Notes under the pieces: generated by a model
Told to the model about the DNA's origin: nothing
What the model saw: only the letters and a program-made list of their open reading frames with translations
Databases searched by the model: none
In this document: positions 35,499 to 47,462 of the stretch, piece by piece
Numbering within the stretch: position 1 is the stretch's first letter
How the letters are laid out: each line of letters opens with the position of its first letter
DNA from: Absidia repens
Taxonomy: Eukaryota; Mucoromycota; Mucoromycetes; Mucorales; Cunninghamellaceae
Direction: 5' to 3'
Length of the DNA: 64,000 nucleotides
Assembly (NCBI GenBank): GCA_002105175.1
Contig: MCGE01000006.1
Span: 930,001 to 994,000 of the forward strand
Position numbers and translations under genes: made by a program

Positions 35499-38434
35499 TT
35501 ATTGTTGCTGTTGTTGTGGGTAGGATGGAAGTACTAATGAAGAAGTCGGTTGAGTCCAGGTAGTATCATCTGATAATGTCATTCGATGTAAAGGTGATGA
35601 CGGTAAAGAAGATGTAGATGGGGAGGGTTGCCGTGAAGTTATTCCGTACAGTCGTTGCGGCGGTGGTGCTGATGGTTGTTGAGTAGAAAGGTTTTTATTG
35701 TTCGGCCGAGGGTAGGTTGGCGAAAGGTGATCATGTGATGCTGCTGCTACTGTTGAAGAAGATGAAAGCCATTGTGGTGGTGCTTTGCGTAAATGTTGGT
35801 GAGATCGGCGTACACCTATCGATTGATGAGTTGGAGCTGGTATCGTAGATGCAAGCGCGGTGGGATCCGATACAATCAACGGTAATGGGGTTGGTATCAT
35901 GGGAGATATATCTGATGAGGATGACGGCTGATATAAAAGCGGTAAAGCTGACGTGTCCAAAGTGAGGCTTACATTGTGTTTATACGATGCTGCTAAATTT
36001 GGTCCTTGTTGTTGCCGTGATATATTTTCTACACTTTCTTGAGGCCAATTTTGATCCATCTGTTGCTGGTGCTGCCAAAAAGTGTCCGAAGATAATTCAA
36101 GTGCGTTGGTATTGGGTAGAGTGTTGACCATAGAATCGATGATATCATCGTCGGTATATATTGCGCTGGACTGTGGAAGGTATTCTGCTGTGTTTTGGTG
36201 ATATGCTGTAGTGACTAGAGGTGATAGTGATGACGAAGAGGAAGATGAAGGTCCATTAAAAGATGGTGATGTTGTTGGTGGTGACGATATTGATAGTGGT
36301 GACGATAATGGCGGTGGTCGAGCTACAGGGCCTTGCTGATTCACTGTCTGTTCACTAGCTCGTTTAATACTATGTTGATTCTGGATTTCCATCAATTCCA
36401 CTTCCGCACCGAAACGCGATGCCCGTTCAATCGAATGAAGTTCCACTGCGGGTGTTAATGTTGTCAGGTGGTGAAGCAATCTTTTCACGTGTATGTCGTT
36501 TTCTTGCCGATACATAAGCTGTACAGTCCTCACAGCGGTCAAATAATGTATAATTTGTTGTGTACCACGAAACCCATGATAAAGACTTGTCGCAGTGTGA
36601 TCCAGGAGCAATGTATCCACAATATTAGTAATAGCAGTGGCTTCTTGTAGTAGTAAAATCATGACAGAATCTTGATTCGATACTCCATGACTGACATTGT
36701 TGACAATTCCATCATCACCAGTAATATCCAAGAGATCCAAACACAGAGAGCGATGCAATAGAATATTGGTAAAATGATACGCCAAAAAAACGAAGTCAAC
36801 CCGATCATCCGCATATTCTCGCAACGTGTTCAATTCCATTCCTAATTCTTTCATATGCTGATCTATCGACTGTAAGTGTTCACACATATTTTGTTGCTGC
36901 TGATATGATCCTTCCTCGTATTTTCGCCGCAAGTATTGAAGAACCAAGCCCTGAGATTTCATCACCCTAGTCATCCAATGCAAATATAGAATGGTATCAT
37001 GTTGTTCCTTGTTGTTCTTTTCATCTTCAAGTAATCCTGGCAACTCCACGGAGCAACGATCAATTGAGAAGTTGACAGCAATCCCAAGTTCAGTGCTAAT
37101 GATAAAATAAGTATTGACCAATGTTAAAATTCAGCTTCAGTGAGTAATATCCTTCTTCTCATTCGGCAAAACTTACCTTATCAACAGATCGTAAATATAT
37201 ACCATCCAAAAAACACGTCTTCTTTCTTCAGCCAAGTTGGGATGAATCTGACAAGTGGCGGGAAGCTTGTGAGGCAAACCAAGGTCATTGCACATTCGTA
37301 TCGCCAATCCAAGATAAAAACGAGTTCGAGAGAAGAATCCAGGTCGTCGGACTACTTCTTGATACCTGATAATCAGCAATAATGCCTGTATGGTAGTCAA
37401 ACGAGGAACATCCATGTACAGTTCGACCAAGGCAATGGCGTCGTGGTAGTATTTCAAGCTAAATGACGAAGGGTTCCTTTCTTGTGATGATGATTGTTGT
37501 TGTTCTTGAGTTGAAGTAGGACCAGAACCAAATAACATACTATTCATATCAGACCATCGACTTGCCATAGCATACATTATATTCAAGAGAAGGGGGCTTG
37601 CATTGTTGAGATCAAGGCAGAAGGAATCTTGGTGGATAACAGGGAAATAAGGATGCACCTGACCAAAGAAGATGGAGATTAGATCAAAATGGATGATCGT
37701 CATTTCTGATTGAGCTAAACCATCGGATATTCTGGGTCCGTTTTCCGGTAGGTTGATGGTCTTGTAAAATGTAGGTGATAGTCGATCTAAACGAGTATTC
37801 CAATCTTCGGCGTAATATGGTTTTCCAGTTGAGCTGGTGTTGAATTTCTCTAAAAACAAAAAAGTGAATGAGTGCTAATTCCTGGCTCAAAAATTGATTA
37901 ATAATAAGGCCATCACTCACCTAGAGGACTTGTTATTGTTGGAGGAGCAGCATCGTTGATACCAGGAGACGCATGACTATTGGTGTCCAGCGATCGCGTA
38001 GGCAAGTCAACTTGTAAGGAGTCCAAAGCCTTTTCTAAAGCATAAAGTCGCTGTGCTTGCGTAGTAGCATAGGGCGCCGATGAATCCCACTTTGACTGAT
38101 TTGGAGTAAATGTACAAGGCACAGTTAACTTTTGACATCTGTTACAAGGGTGATCACCATTACATTTGACCTAAGCAATAAACAAGGGAAAGAAAGAGAA
38201 GTGAGTTCTCATTACTGTCGTTGTTTTTAGGTCCAGCAAACTGAAACTTGGCGAGTCAAAGCACGAGATTTACTATCAATCCTCTATGCCGCTATGTTCA
38301 CTTTTTTTAGAAGTTACCTTTTTCTTTTTGCATAGGTCGCAAGCATGAGTGGTTTTGGTGCGTTTGGGTTTTGTGGTGACAGAGGGTAAAATATGAGATG
38401 TATTTATTGGAAGTGTTGAATCGTCTTTGTCCAT
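35499..38434 (-). CDS. Zn2Cys6 fungal-specific transcription factor
   Basis: Exons (minus strand): 38434-38318, 38170-37921, 37849-37177 and 37095-35499, giving 878 residues to the first stop. The binuclear zinc cluster spans exons 1-2: CDLCKKKKVKCNGDHPCNRC then QKLTVPC, spacing C-X2-C-X6-C-X5-C-X2-C-X6-C. The middle homology (fungal TF) domain is in exons 3-4: FFGQVHPYFPVIHQDSF, FSLKYYHDAIALVELYMD, LAIRMCNDLGLPHKLP, EERRRVFWMVYIYDLLI and GIAVNFSIDRCSVELP. The C-terminal 350 residues are low-complexity Ser/Pro/Gln. The start MDKDDSTLP is chosen because upstream in-frame codons are hydrophobic, AT-rich and unlike protein. The regulated pathway cannot be told. The frame beyond the stop stays coding-like. 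Confidence 0.9.
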
Positions 38435-39003
38435 GCTGACATACTGTAAAATCCCAGTATGTTGAAGGAATGTCTTGAAAAATATGTGGAAAAGCAAGAA
38501 TAATAAAAATAAATACAAGTGAAATAATAAATAAAAATTGCAAGACTGGTGATAAATCAAAGAAGAAAGTATATAAAAACAAAAAAATAGTTACTTGATC
38601 GGACATTAAAAAGAAAATGTAACTTTTTGCAAAAACTAGACGCACCACTACTACAGTATTGCTTATTGAGTTTGCTGGATCGGTACTATACTTGATAAGG
38701 TATTTCAATTCTACATTGGTTGTAAGTATTCTTCAATCAGAATGTCAATGATCTTTTCTCTTTGCTTCTTTTTCATATGTGCCGTTTCTCTTTATAATCA
38801 TCAAATAAAATGACAGTTCATAGACTATAGTGAAGAATAACTGTTGTCAGGCCGCTACCCTTTCGGAGTTTCCAATATGGGGACTGCAAGCAATAGAGAT
38901 CTCATTTCGTGGCTTGTGAATCCACACAGTTACAGATTGATTGTGTCTTCACGTAAGATAGTTATCAATCGAAAGTCATGATATTAGGCATTTGTCCACT
39001 TCA

Positions 39004-39049
<46 letters not shown>

Positions 39050-39498
39050 AGAGAAATCACTGCTCTTGTCTTCAAGTTCAAATGATCTTATCTGATAACA
39101 TCATAATTTCTTTATTATATTTTACCAGAAAGAGAATAGATGTATGCATGGAGGAGGGAAAACTATGTCCCGAGCGCTAAATCTTTTTTCTCTTAATTGT
39201 ACGATCCTTCCACCCTCCTCTTCTTGCCCACAGCTGAAAAAAAAAGCACTAAAGTCTATCTATTCTAACAATAATAACTCAATACCAGGTGATTTGTTTC
39301 AAGACAAGACGGTAGTTCACAAAGGCAAATGAATGGGTTTAATGATTTCAAAGGCGAAGAATTTTTTTATGCTTGGTTGGGGTCAGATATTTAATCGCCG
39401 CTTTTAGAATCGAGCGTTTTGTAACTTTTCTTTTTTTCTTTTTTCTTTTTCTTTTTTTGTTTTCTTCGCTTCCCTTCTTCGTTCTTTTATCGATAATT
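38435..39498. promoter_or_regulatory. Divergent spacer, Zn2Cys6 factor / NADH dehydrogenase
   Basis: About 1.06 kb between divergent genes. It includes a 41-nt A tract at 39006-39046 and a T/C-rich leader before the NADH dehydrogenase ATG (TTCTTTTTTTCTTTTTTC, about 39428). No gene seen. Confidence 0.45.
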
Positions 39499-40960
39499 AT
39501 GTACGCGAAATATTTGGCCAACGCAAATACAATGCAAGGTCTCAGTACGGTGACTAGACCATCTCAGTCATTTTTCTTGTCTTCACCACGTCATTATCAA
39601 CAACACTCAAAAACCTACTGTTGTACCTCTACCTCTTTGTGGCGAACTTATGCCGGAAAGCTTCCTCAGCAACGTGGATACTCGACAAAACCTTCACCTA
39701 CACAAGAAGAAAAGGCTGAAAATATCACTTCCAAGAGGATACATAACAAAGGGAAATGGATTCGTCGCGGTATCTTAGCGTTGGCAATCGGCGGTGTTGG
39801 AACGGTAGCATACATCCTTCAACAAGACAAAGAATACATTGATAAGTCAACCTTGATAGCGCATGAAAATGTGCCTCCTTTGGCTCTACATCCCGAAGCT
39901 GGTGGCAAGAAAAATCTCTCTGTGATATCTCATCAACTGGACACTAATCCACTGGAAGAAGACAAACCTCGTTTGGTGATTGTGGGAAGTGGTTGGGGCG
40001 CCGTTTCAGTGTTGAAAACTTTGGATAGAGACCAATACAATATTACAGTGATCAGTGAAAACAACTACTTTCTGTTCACGCCTTTATTGCCTAGTGCCAC
40101 CGTGGGAACCTTGGAGCTTCGGTAAGACCTGAAAAATCAAAAACTAGTCGATGATGGTGATGATAGCGATTAATAATTTTATCAATATATTTACATAGAT
40201 CATTGTTGGAACCTATCCGTAAAATAGCGGCTCGCGTGGGTGCTCACTTTTTGGAAGGCAAAGCAGTGGATTTGGATTTGGAAAACAAGATGGTGGAAGT
40301 ACAACAGATGGTCAATAATGGAACAGGCACGATTGGGGAGCGATTCTATGTACCATATGACAAGTTGGTAGTGGCAGTAGGTGCGACAAGTATCACTCAT
40401 GGTGTGGAAGGCTTGGAAAATACTGTTCAATTGAAGACTATCCGGGATGCAATCAACATTCGCAGAAAAATCATGGACAACGTCGAATTAGCCTCTTTAC
40501 CAACTGTGACTCCTGAGGAACGAAAAAAGCTGCTCTCGTTTGTTGTATGCGGTGGTGGTCCTACTGGTATTGAATTTGCTGCTGAACTTTCGGATTGGAT
40601 TGAAGAAGATTTTGTCAAATGGGTAAAAATCAAAAAGAAAAGCATTTGACATAGGTAGGTGCACATTGATTAACATTTTTCTTCCTTGTATAGTTCCCGA
40701 AATCCATGCGTCCTGATATCTCTATTACCGTGATCCAGTCTAGGGATCATATCCTCAATACCTTTGATAGTGAAATCAGTTGCTATGCCGAAGAACGATT
40801 CAAGCGCAAGAAAATCAATGTCGTGACCAATGCTCGGGTGGTACGAATCGAAAAAGACAAAGTGGTGTACAAGTCTAAGGTGGCGACTGGTGATTCTGGT
40901 GAGCCTGAAATATCAGAAATCCCCTACTCTTTATGCTTGTGGTCCACAGGAATCGGTGAG

Positions 40961-41007
<47 letters not shown>

Positions 41008-41972
41008 GGAAAAATGTTGAATAATTTACTTAATCCCGTTCTTTCTGTTTTTTACATTAGCCATGACACCTTTTGCACAAAATATCGCTGAACAACTGGA
41101 AGACCAAAAACATAGCCGTGTACTTGTGACTGATGAATATTTACGTGTCAAGGGGATCCCTGATCAATCCATTTACGCTCTTGGTGACTGTGCCAGTATC
41201 CAGAACCCCAAATTGGTGGAACGTATCATGGACATCTTTAGCCGGGCTGATAAGTAATACTCAAAATAGAAAAAATAGGTGATGATGATGGTTAAAGGGG
41301 AGGAACAGAAGGAAACTAACTTTCCCTCTTTTTTTTTATGATCAAACAGGAATGGTGATGGAATGTTGTCTTTGGATGAATTTGCTGATGTTGTTAAACA
41401 TGTATCTCGACGATATCCTTTGACAAAACAGCATCTGGGAAGACTTGTGGATACGTTTGAAGCATATGACAAGGACAAAAATGGACTTTTGGATATGGAA
41501 GAAATGCACACATTGCTTCATGATGTGGATAACAAAATGACCAACTTGCCTGCGGTAAGTTTACAACAAAAAAGAGACCCACACTGAATCATCGAACCAT
41601 GCGCTGATCATCCTCACCTATTTTTTTTTTTTTTTTTTGTAGACGGCTCAAGTGGCGGCTCAACAAGGCTCCTATTTGGGCAAGTATCTCAATGTCCTTT
41701 CTAACAAAAATGATGATCAGGGTAAAACCGCACGCGCAGTCCTTCCATTCGACTACCACCATCTCGGAACGTTGGCGTACTTGGGTAACACAGCTGTTGG
41801 CGAGTTCAATACCGGTACACCTGGTGGATTCAAAATGCTTGGTGGTCTATGGGCTCTCTATCTCTGGCGAAGCGTTTACTGGAGCGAGCAAGTCAGCCTT
41901 CGGACAAGACTCAATTTAAGTATCGATTGGTCTAAAACCGCTCTCTTTGGCAGGGATATATCTGCTGTTTAG
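39499..41972 (+). CDS. NDE1: External alternative NADH dehydrogenase with EF-hands
   Basis: Type II NADH:ubiquinone oxidoreductase, predicted on the outer face of the inner mitochondrial membrane, oxidising cytosolic NADH without proton pumping. Exons: 39499-40121, 40199-40622, 40694-40955, 41061-41253, 41350-41554 and 41643-41972, giving 678 residues. The N-terminus is basic and Ser/Thr-rich, then one membrane span ([16 protein letters not shown]). The FAD site is [16 protein letters not shown] and the NADH site [28 protein letters not shown] follows. Inserted before the C-terminal anchor are two EF-hand loops, [12 protein letters not shown] and [12 protein letters not shown], as in calcium-regulated fungal and plant external enzymes. 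The upstream in-frame Met at 39373 leads through Phe runs and is rejected. The intron at 40956-41060 holds a 43-nt A tract. Confidence 0.93.
40961..41003. repeat. Poly(A) tract in NDE intron
   Basis: 43 A on the coding strand immediately after the GTGAG donor. Unlike other tracts here it sits near the 5' end of the intron. Confidence 0.95.
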
Positions 41973-42358
41973 CTTTGGAATAGTAGTAGGTTAGATATAT
42001 ATCTTTATTTGAGAGTTGTAGTTTAGTGATATATTTATACAATATATTATTTTAATAAAACTTTTTCATATACTTTATGTTATGATTTTATTCCAGTCTC
42101 CCATGTGATCGGGTTGAAAGATACAATTAGAAATTTTACTGTAGTACAATGTATCATGTCAATTTCAACTAACAATCAGTTTTTTTTTTTTTTTTTTTTT
42201 TGCTTTGGTTGTTTCTATCCGTCTTTCCATTTTATTTCTTCGCTTCTTTCACCTCCATGTAAATACACCTGATTGTCATTTTATTATAGTATCTTTATTA
42301 TTATCTTTATTATTATTATTATTATTATTTATTCTTCTTCTCTCTTTGTTTTCCGACA
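41973..42358. other. Spacer between NDE and coiled-coil genes
   Basis: TTTTAATAAAACTT near 42053 is a likely poly(A) signal. A 22-nt T tract at about 42179-42200 and TTATTATTA microsatellite at about 42297-42330 precede the next ATG. Confidence 0.5.
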
Positions 42359-45300
42359 ATGTCATTTCACCTTCCAGTCAACAAACCACGATCTCTTCAT
42401 CGACAACTATCAGCATACACTTCGCCATGCACCATTCAGGCACCGATACCTCCCAGTCTAGAACAGTCTTTGGATGAATGGCTTAGTCGTACTAGCAGCA
42501 ACAACTCTGTTTCATCGGACGTATCCAACGATCTTGGTCTTTACGGCAGCAGCTACAGTCAATATCTGGCTCAGTCTTCAATATCAACATCACCAACTAA
42601 CATCACCAATTCTTCTGAACATCAACAACAACAACAACCTGTATATCCTTGTCTATGCTGCCAATTGCCCCAATGCACAGCTTGGAAAAAGATTATAAAG
42701 GTCACTTGTAAATTGGAAACTGAAACTCGACTAGCAGCAGGTAACAAGAAAGCTCCTTGATTGTGTAGCCAAGTCTTTGTATAACTTCATTGTCAAAACT
42801 GAACTTTATAATCGATGCTGACATTATATATATTTATCTTGTGTATTAATATAGAGGTTGGTCAATCACTCCTGCAAACAAATGAAATCTACAAGATCGA
42901 ATCAGACAAACTGAAAGAACAGGTAAAAACTATTCATGGAGAATATCAAGGGGACCGAAGCATGGCCCTTTTGGTGTGCTACCCTTCGTGTAACGTATAC
43001 CCAAGTCTGATAGCACTTTTCTTTTTGGTAGGTGAAACAATGTCAAGAACAGAAACAAGCACTGGAAATTTCGTTGAATGACGCTGAACGTTTAACTCGA
43101 CAACTGACACATGAAAAGGACAAATGGAAATGGAAATATGAAAAATCTCAAAAGGTTAAAAAAAAGAATAATAAACGATTCAAAATATGAAGTATACTTA
43201 CCTGGTTTGTATAATAATAGATCTTAGACGAATCTGCCGCCGATTTGGAAACTGCTAATAGCAAATGTACTTCCTTGGCAAAAGATATCGAACAATCGAG
43301 GCTCGAATTGGACAAATTACAACATCTCAAACTCAAGTCATATCAATTTGGTACGCGACAAGATATTTTGGAATCAAAGGTAAACCTTGAAAATCATTCA
43401 AATTATTATTACTGAATCTAAAATCATCTTTTTTATTATTTGTGATAGCTTCAAGACCTAAAACAAGAACTAGTAGTTTCTAGGAAAGATAATACCGTCC
43501 TCGAATCTAAATACAAGAAATTGACAACACAATTTGGTAAGACTTCGTATAATCATGTAAGAGGATAATGGGAGATTGGATGCTTACTTTTCGATAATAT
43601 AGAAACCCTCTCATGCGCATATCAAGAAATGTGTAAGGAAGCTTCCAATAAAAAATTTGGTAAAGAATTCTCCAAGGTAAGAATGCATGAAAAAAAGACT
43701 AATCGCTGGTATTGTATACTGATAGCCAATTTATTCCTTTAGCCTTTGTCATCAATGGCCCTTCCATCGACCACAGACATTGCTCATGCTGGCACAGATG
43801 AAGTAGTTGAATTTTTCAAAGAACTAGTTTCAACAAACAATGGGCTCGAATCTGAATTATTGTCCACCTCGACTCAATTGATCGATTTGCGGAATGAAAT
43901 GAACTCACTTTTGGAAAAATCCTCGCAATACAACAACACATCTCAAAAGAACATCAATGGTACTCGCAGCAATGGATTACTACTTGATAAACATATCAGC
44001 AGCTTGGGAAAAAGGGCGGCCACAACAACAAACGGTCTTGGACGACGCACAGCTAATGGCGATGGGCGATCAAACGATCAAAAGTTGACAACGGCTAGGA
44101 CTAAATCAGCAACTCTCAACTCTAAAACACGTCACCGGTCAGCATCAGTAAGGGTGTCGAGATCAAAATCAACAAGAGAAACCCGTACTCCTTTATCATC
44201 CACCAAAGACATGACCGTCAGCCCTCAAACAACAACATCCTCACCAGTCGTGCATCATCATTACCACTATTATACAGACGTAAGACAGCAAAATACCAGC
44301 CACAAAAATAAAAACGTTGATGCCAGCAACTCACACTCGATGAAAAATACGGACAGACCATTCTCAGCTTCTGGTGACAACAAAATCGACTCCTTTGGTA
44401 TTGAAGCGAATTCCACAGAAACAGCAATTATCTACCCATCAGCTAACATTGGTCTCACCACCCCAACGCTTATCAAAACGACCAGCGACGTTGACCAGCA
44501 ACCTACACACAGACCTTCTGACAATATTGGAAAAATCTTACAACATGGAAAACTACAGCTCGCCACCGAACAGCACTCTTCATCTGACTCCCAGAAATTA
44601 GTCCTTTCCTCAACTGTACAAACGGATTCATCACTACTGACATCATCTCCCACCAAAGAAGACAAAAGTACCATGACCATCACCACCAAGAATCCTACAA
44701 CAAATTTTATCACACTACTCAACCAGGCGAAATCCATACTCCATCGAATTCACGCAACAGATACTCGTACAATCAATCGTCGTTTACAACGCGCATATGA
44801 TATAGGTGAACTCAGCAACATGAGCAATTCGCTTCTACAAAATATTATGGCCGATGTGGATACCATATATGCAAGATACTTTTGGGTGACACCGGATGAA
44901 AATGACGACGATAGCGGTGATCATGATGACAAAGCCAACAGGAATGAATTTTCGGACATAGTACGGTTTTTGCAGGAACTCTTACAAGAAATTGCGCAAC
45001 TCTTCGTTACTATCAACCATTTACAGGTCGCCTATGTCAAAAAAGTCCAAGAAAACGAGATCCAGATAGATCGACAGCATGATGACCCAGCATCCCCATC
45101 CACATTGACGACTAGTAGCCATTATCGGGATAGCAGCACCAACAGCAACATCAGCAGTATCAGCACAAATGATTCAACGCCTCTACCTTCTCTTTTGCCA
45201 TCTGGAAGCACTTCGTACATCTCCTCGACCAAGTCTTTGGCTTCTTTTACCGAACACAATGGCACCTCATCTCTTTCCATCACTATTGGGACTGCGGATG

Positions 45301-45566
45301 ACGGTTCTTCTCAAACAGATGCACAGCAGGAAAAAGATAGCACTGGTAGATGTGAACAATCCGATTTGACGCAAGCTCACCACCGGCACCAACTGCAACA
45401 TCGACCATCTTTCAGGTCTCCTGGGCCCGACAACAACAAGATTCAGTTTTGGTCCTCTATTTCTTATATGATGGATGCTTGGAACCATATGTTACCAATG
45501 GAAAATGCCTCTTCTTCTTATTTGGACAGAGAATGGCGATGGTCTTGCTCGGAAGTAACTCATTGA
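42359..45566 (+). CDS. Coiled-coil, Ser/Thr-rich protein of unknown function
   Basis: Exons: 42359-42740, 42855-42922, 43032-43154, 43221-43379, 43449-43536, 43603-43676 and 43743-45566, giving 905 residues in consistent phase. The N-terminal 127 residues are Ser/Gln-rich with a CxxC pair (YPCLCCQLPQC). Residues about 128-330 are a long heptad-rich coiled coil (KLKEQVKQCQEQKQALEISL, RLELDKLQHLKLKSYQFGTR). A basic Ser/Arg stretch (RHRSASVRVSRSKSTRETR) and several hundred disordered residues follow. A second helical block (FITLLNQAKSILHRI ... IVRFLQELLQEIAQLFVTIN) is near 650-770. The layout suggests a cytoskeletal or septum/polarity scaffold, but I do not recognise a family. Confidence 0.7.
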
Positions 45567-46135
45567 TTAGATCCCTTTAGTATCGTTATGCATATTTTTT
45601 TATATTATCTCCCTATCCATTTACCCTTTCATTTTTATATATCCCATCTTGTCCTATATGTATATACAATAGCTCCATTATACTTATACCTAGTCATATA
45701 GCCCTTTTTATATCATATATTATCTCATGTTTTGTTATTCAGTCTCATATACTACTCTTCTACACACTTGTCAAATAAAAATGTCGTGTATTATACTTTA
45801 TTGATTTATGCTCATGACCTCATTCTACCTTTTTTTATTTCTTTATTTTATTTTTACTACTATTATCATTTATATCAAATTTGATTGTTAAAGAGTGTAT
45901 AAAACTCATACAGGTGCGTTGGCTGAAGGGTATTTTTATGACTAATGTTTCACCACTGACGTTCAGAGGTTTTTACAATATGTTCTAAGCACATTGAAGA
46001 GTATTAGCAAGGAACACGAATCGATGAAATGAAGCCGATGTTTAGAAATTCTCTACTAAACGTCACAAAGCCATCGTCGTATTCAGTATAGTATCAAATC
46101 CATATATAGTGCTCAATATCTGATGGGGCTGATAG
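45567..46135. other. 3' flank of coiled-coil gene
   Basis: T-rich spacer; CAAATAAAAATGTC near 45772 is a likely poly(A) signal. No gene. Confidence 0.4.
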
Positions 46136-46139
46136 TAAA

Positions 46140-46757
46140 GTTTGACAGTTAAAAAGAGAATATATTTTATTCAAGCATAAGCCTAAAATGGGAAGGTCAA
46201 CAGTAATATAAAAGGTGGGGTAAAAAATGTAAAATGGGGCGGGGAATAAAGTATGGTCAATACGAATATAAAGGAAATATTTCAAAATAGGACCTAGTAC
46301 AGCGTGTAAGGCACAAAAAAACACCCCACTAAAGTGATAACTTTTACTGATGCAATGGTCAACATTGATCAAGCTATGGTAGTAAAAACAGGATCTAATG
46401 CACAAAACATGAGAGAGACTAATGGAACATTTTTCATTGAGGCATGTAAAAAGAGACATGTTTTACTCAGTTGTAAATACAAACTAAGACAAGCAAATAC
46501 TATACTAAACATATTGAATGCCCCAAAAAGCCAACTAATGATAGTACTAAATCCTAGATCCAAAATGAAAGGGTTTACCCCATGCATGTTATAATTCCTG
46601 ATCTGAAACGCTTCTAAACTAGTCCTGATACTAAATCTAAGTCCAGCATAGCATCAAATAGGTCGAATGATGAAGGAAAAAATGAAGGAAAAGAAAGAAA
46701 ATCAAAAGAAAGAGGAGAGTGGAGAAAATAAATAACCACGTGTGCGGGATTTGAAAT
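46140..46757 (-). repeat. Dispersed repeat family, copy F
   Basis: Minus-strand copy: TTTCAAATCCCGCACACGTG read from about 46757, core at about 46605-46550, and AATAAA-type units at about 46465, 46435, 46345 and 46165 with the same spacing as copy D. Confidence 0.8.
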
Positions 46758-47369
46758 ACTTCGGTGATCGCTCTCATGAACGTTTTTTTTTTTTTTTCCA
46801 CACAAAAAAAGTCATCGCCCAACATTATCCACAGGGTGATTAAATTTCTTACATCAACCAATAACACTCACCATTTCAGGCATGATGGGTCTCTCTTCTC
46901 ATGACAGAATTCCCCTTCCCATTCAGGACCGTCGGCGTAATGCTTCTCTTCTCATGTAAGTTTTGCATTTAATATGGAGCAGCTTTGACCTAGTTTCATT
47001 TCCTCTAATTTAGAATAGTTTTTCATTAATAGTAAAATAGAATAGCTTATCCTTCCACTGCAGAAATGGTTTCCATTTGCTTTAGAATTGTTTGCTCTTT
47101 TAGTATCATATACCTAACGTTATGCTTATTCTAAAATAAAAAAAAGGTCCATCTACCTTCAGTGTATGCCTTCAATAGTTTATAAAATGTCAAAAATGGA
47201 GAAGAAATAGAGTTCACAACGTCTCTTGATGAAATGCATCCTAAAATTTTTATGGTTGGGGCTTATAGAATTGCACTATGTTTTTCGGTTTACTAGGCAT
47301 GTCATGATCCATTGAACAAAGACTAAGACCGTAGGAAATTTAAATATTGTCCATCAATATTCATCATAA

Positions 47370-47410
<41 letters not shown>

Positions 47411-47462
47411 CTTTTGTTGTATTGTTGTTCTTTTTTTGTCAGGCAATCTTATTTAATTTTTC
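46758..47462. promoter_or_regulatory. Upstream region of the receptor kinase gene
   Basis: Contains a small fragment resembling the distal repeat (AATAGTTTTTCATTAATAGT, about 47013-47055, like 10130-10165). A 39-nt T tract at 47372-47410 ends about 50 bp before the ATG at 47463 and may sit in the core promoter or 5' UTR. Confidence 0.45.

Noticed and set aside
35442..35501. Reassigned stop codons (TAA/TAG as Gln)
   Set aside because: Other clear genes in the window end sensibly at TAG (cyclotransferase, core protein 1, PMT, glycerol kinase, biotin enzyme), TAA (SET gene) and TGA (C1-THF synthase), so the standard code applies.
39373..39498. Upstream in-frame start of the NADH dehydrogenase
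   Set aside because: The added residues are Phe/Leu runs from a T-rich leader; the Met at 39499 gives a proper targeting sequence.
40706..41024. Frames ending in a Lys run
   Set aside because: These are intron read-through of the poly(A) tract in the NADH dehydrogenase gene.
46735..46760. tRNA gene at the repeat end
   Set aside because: Only a B-box-like stretch is present; there is no acceptor, D or anticodon arm, and T runs follow at once.
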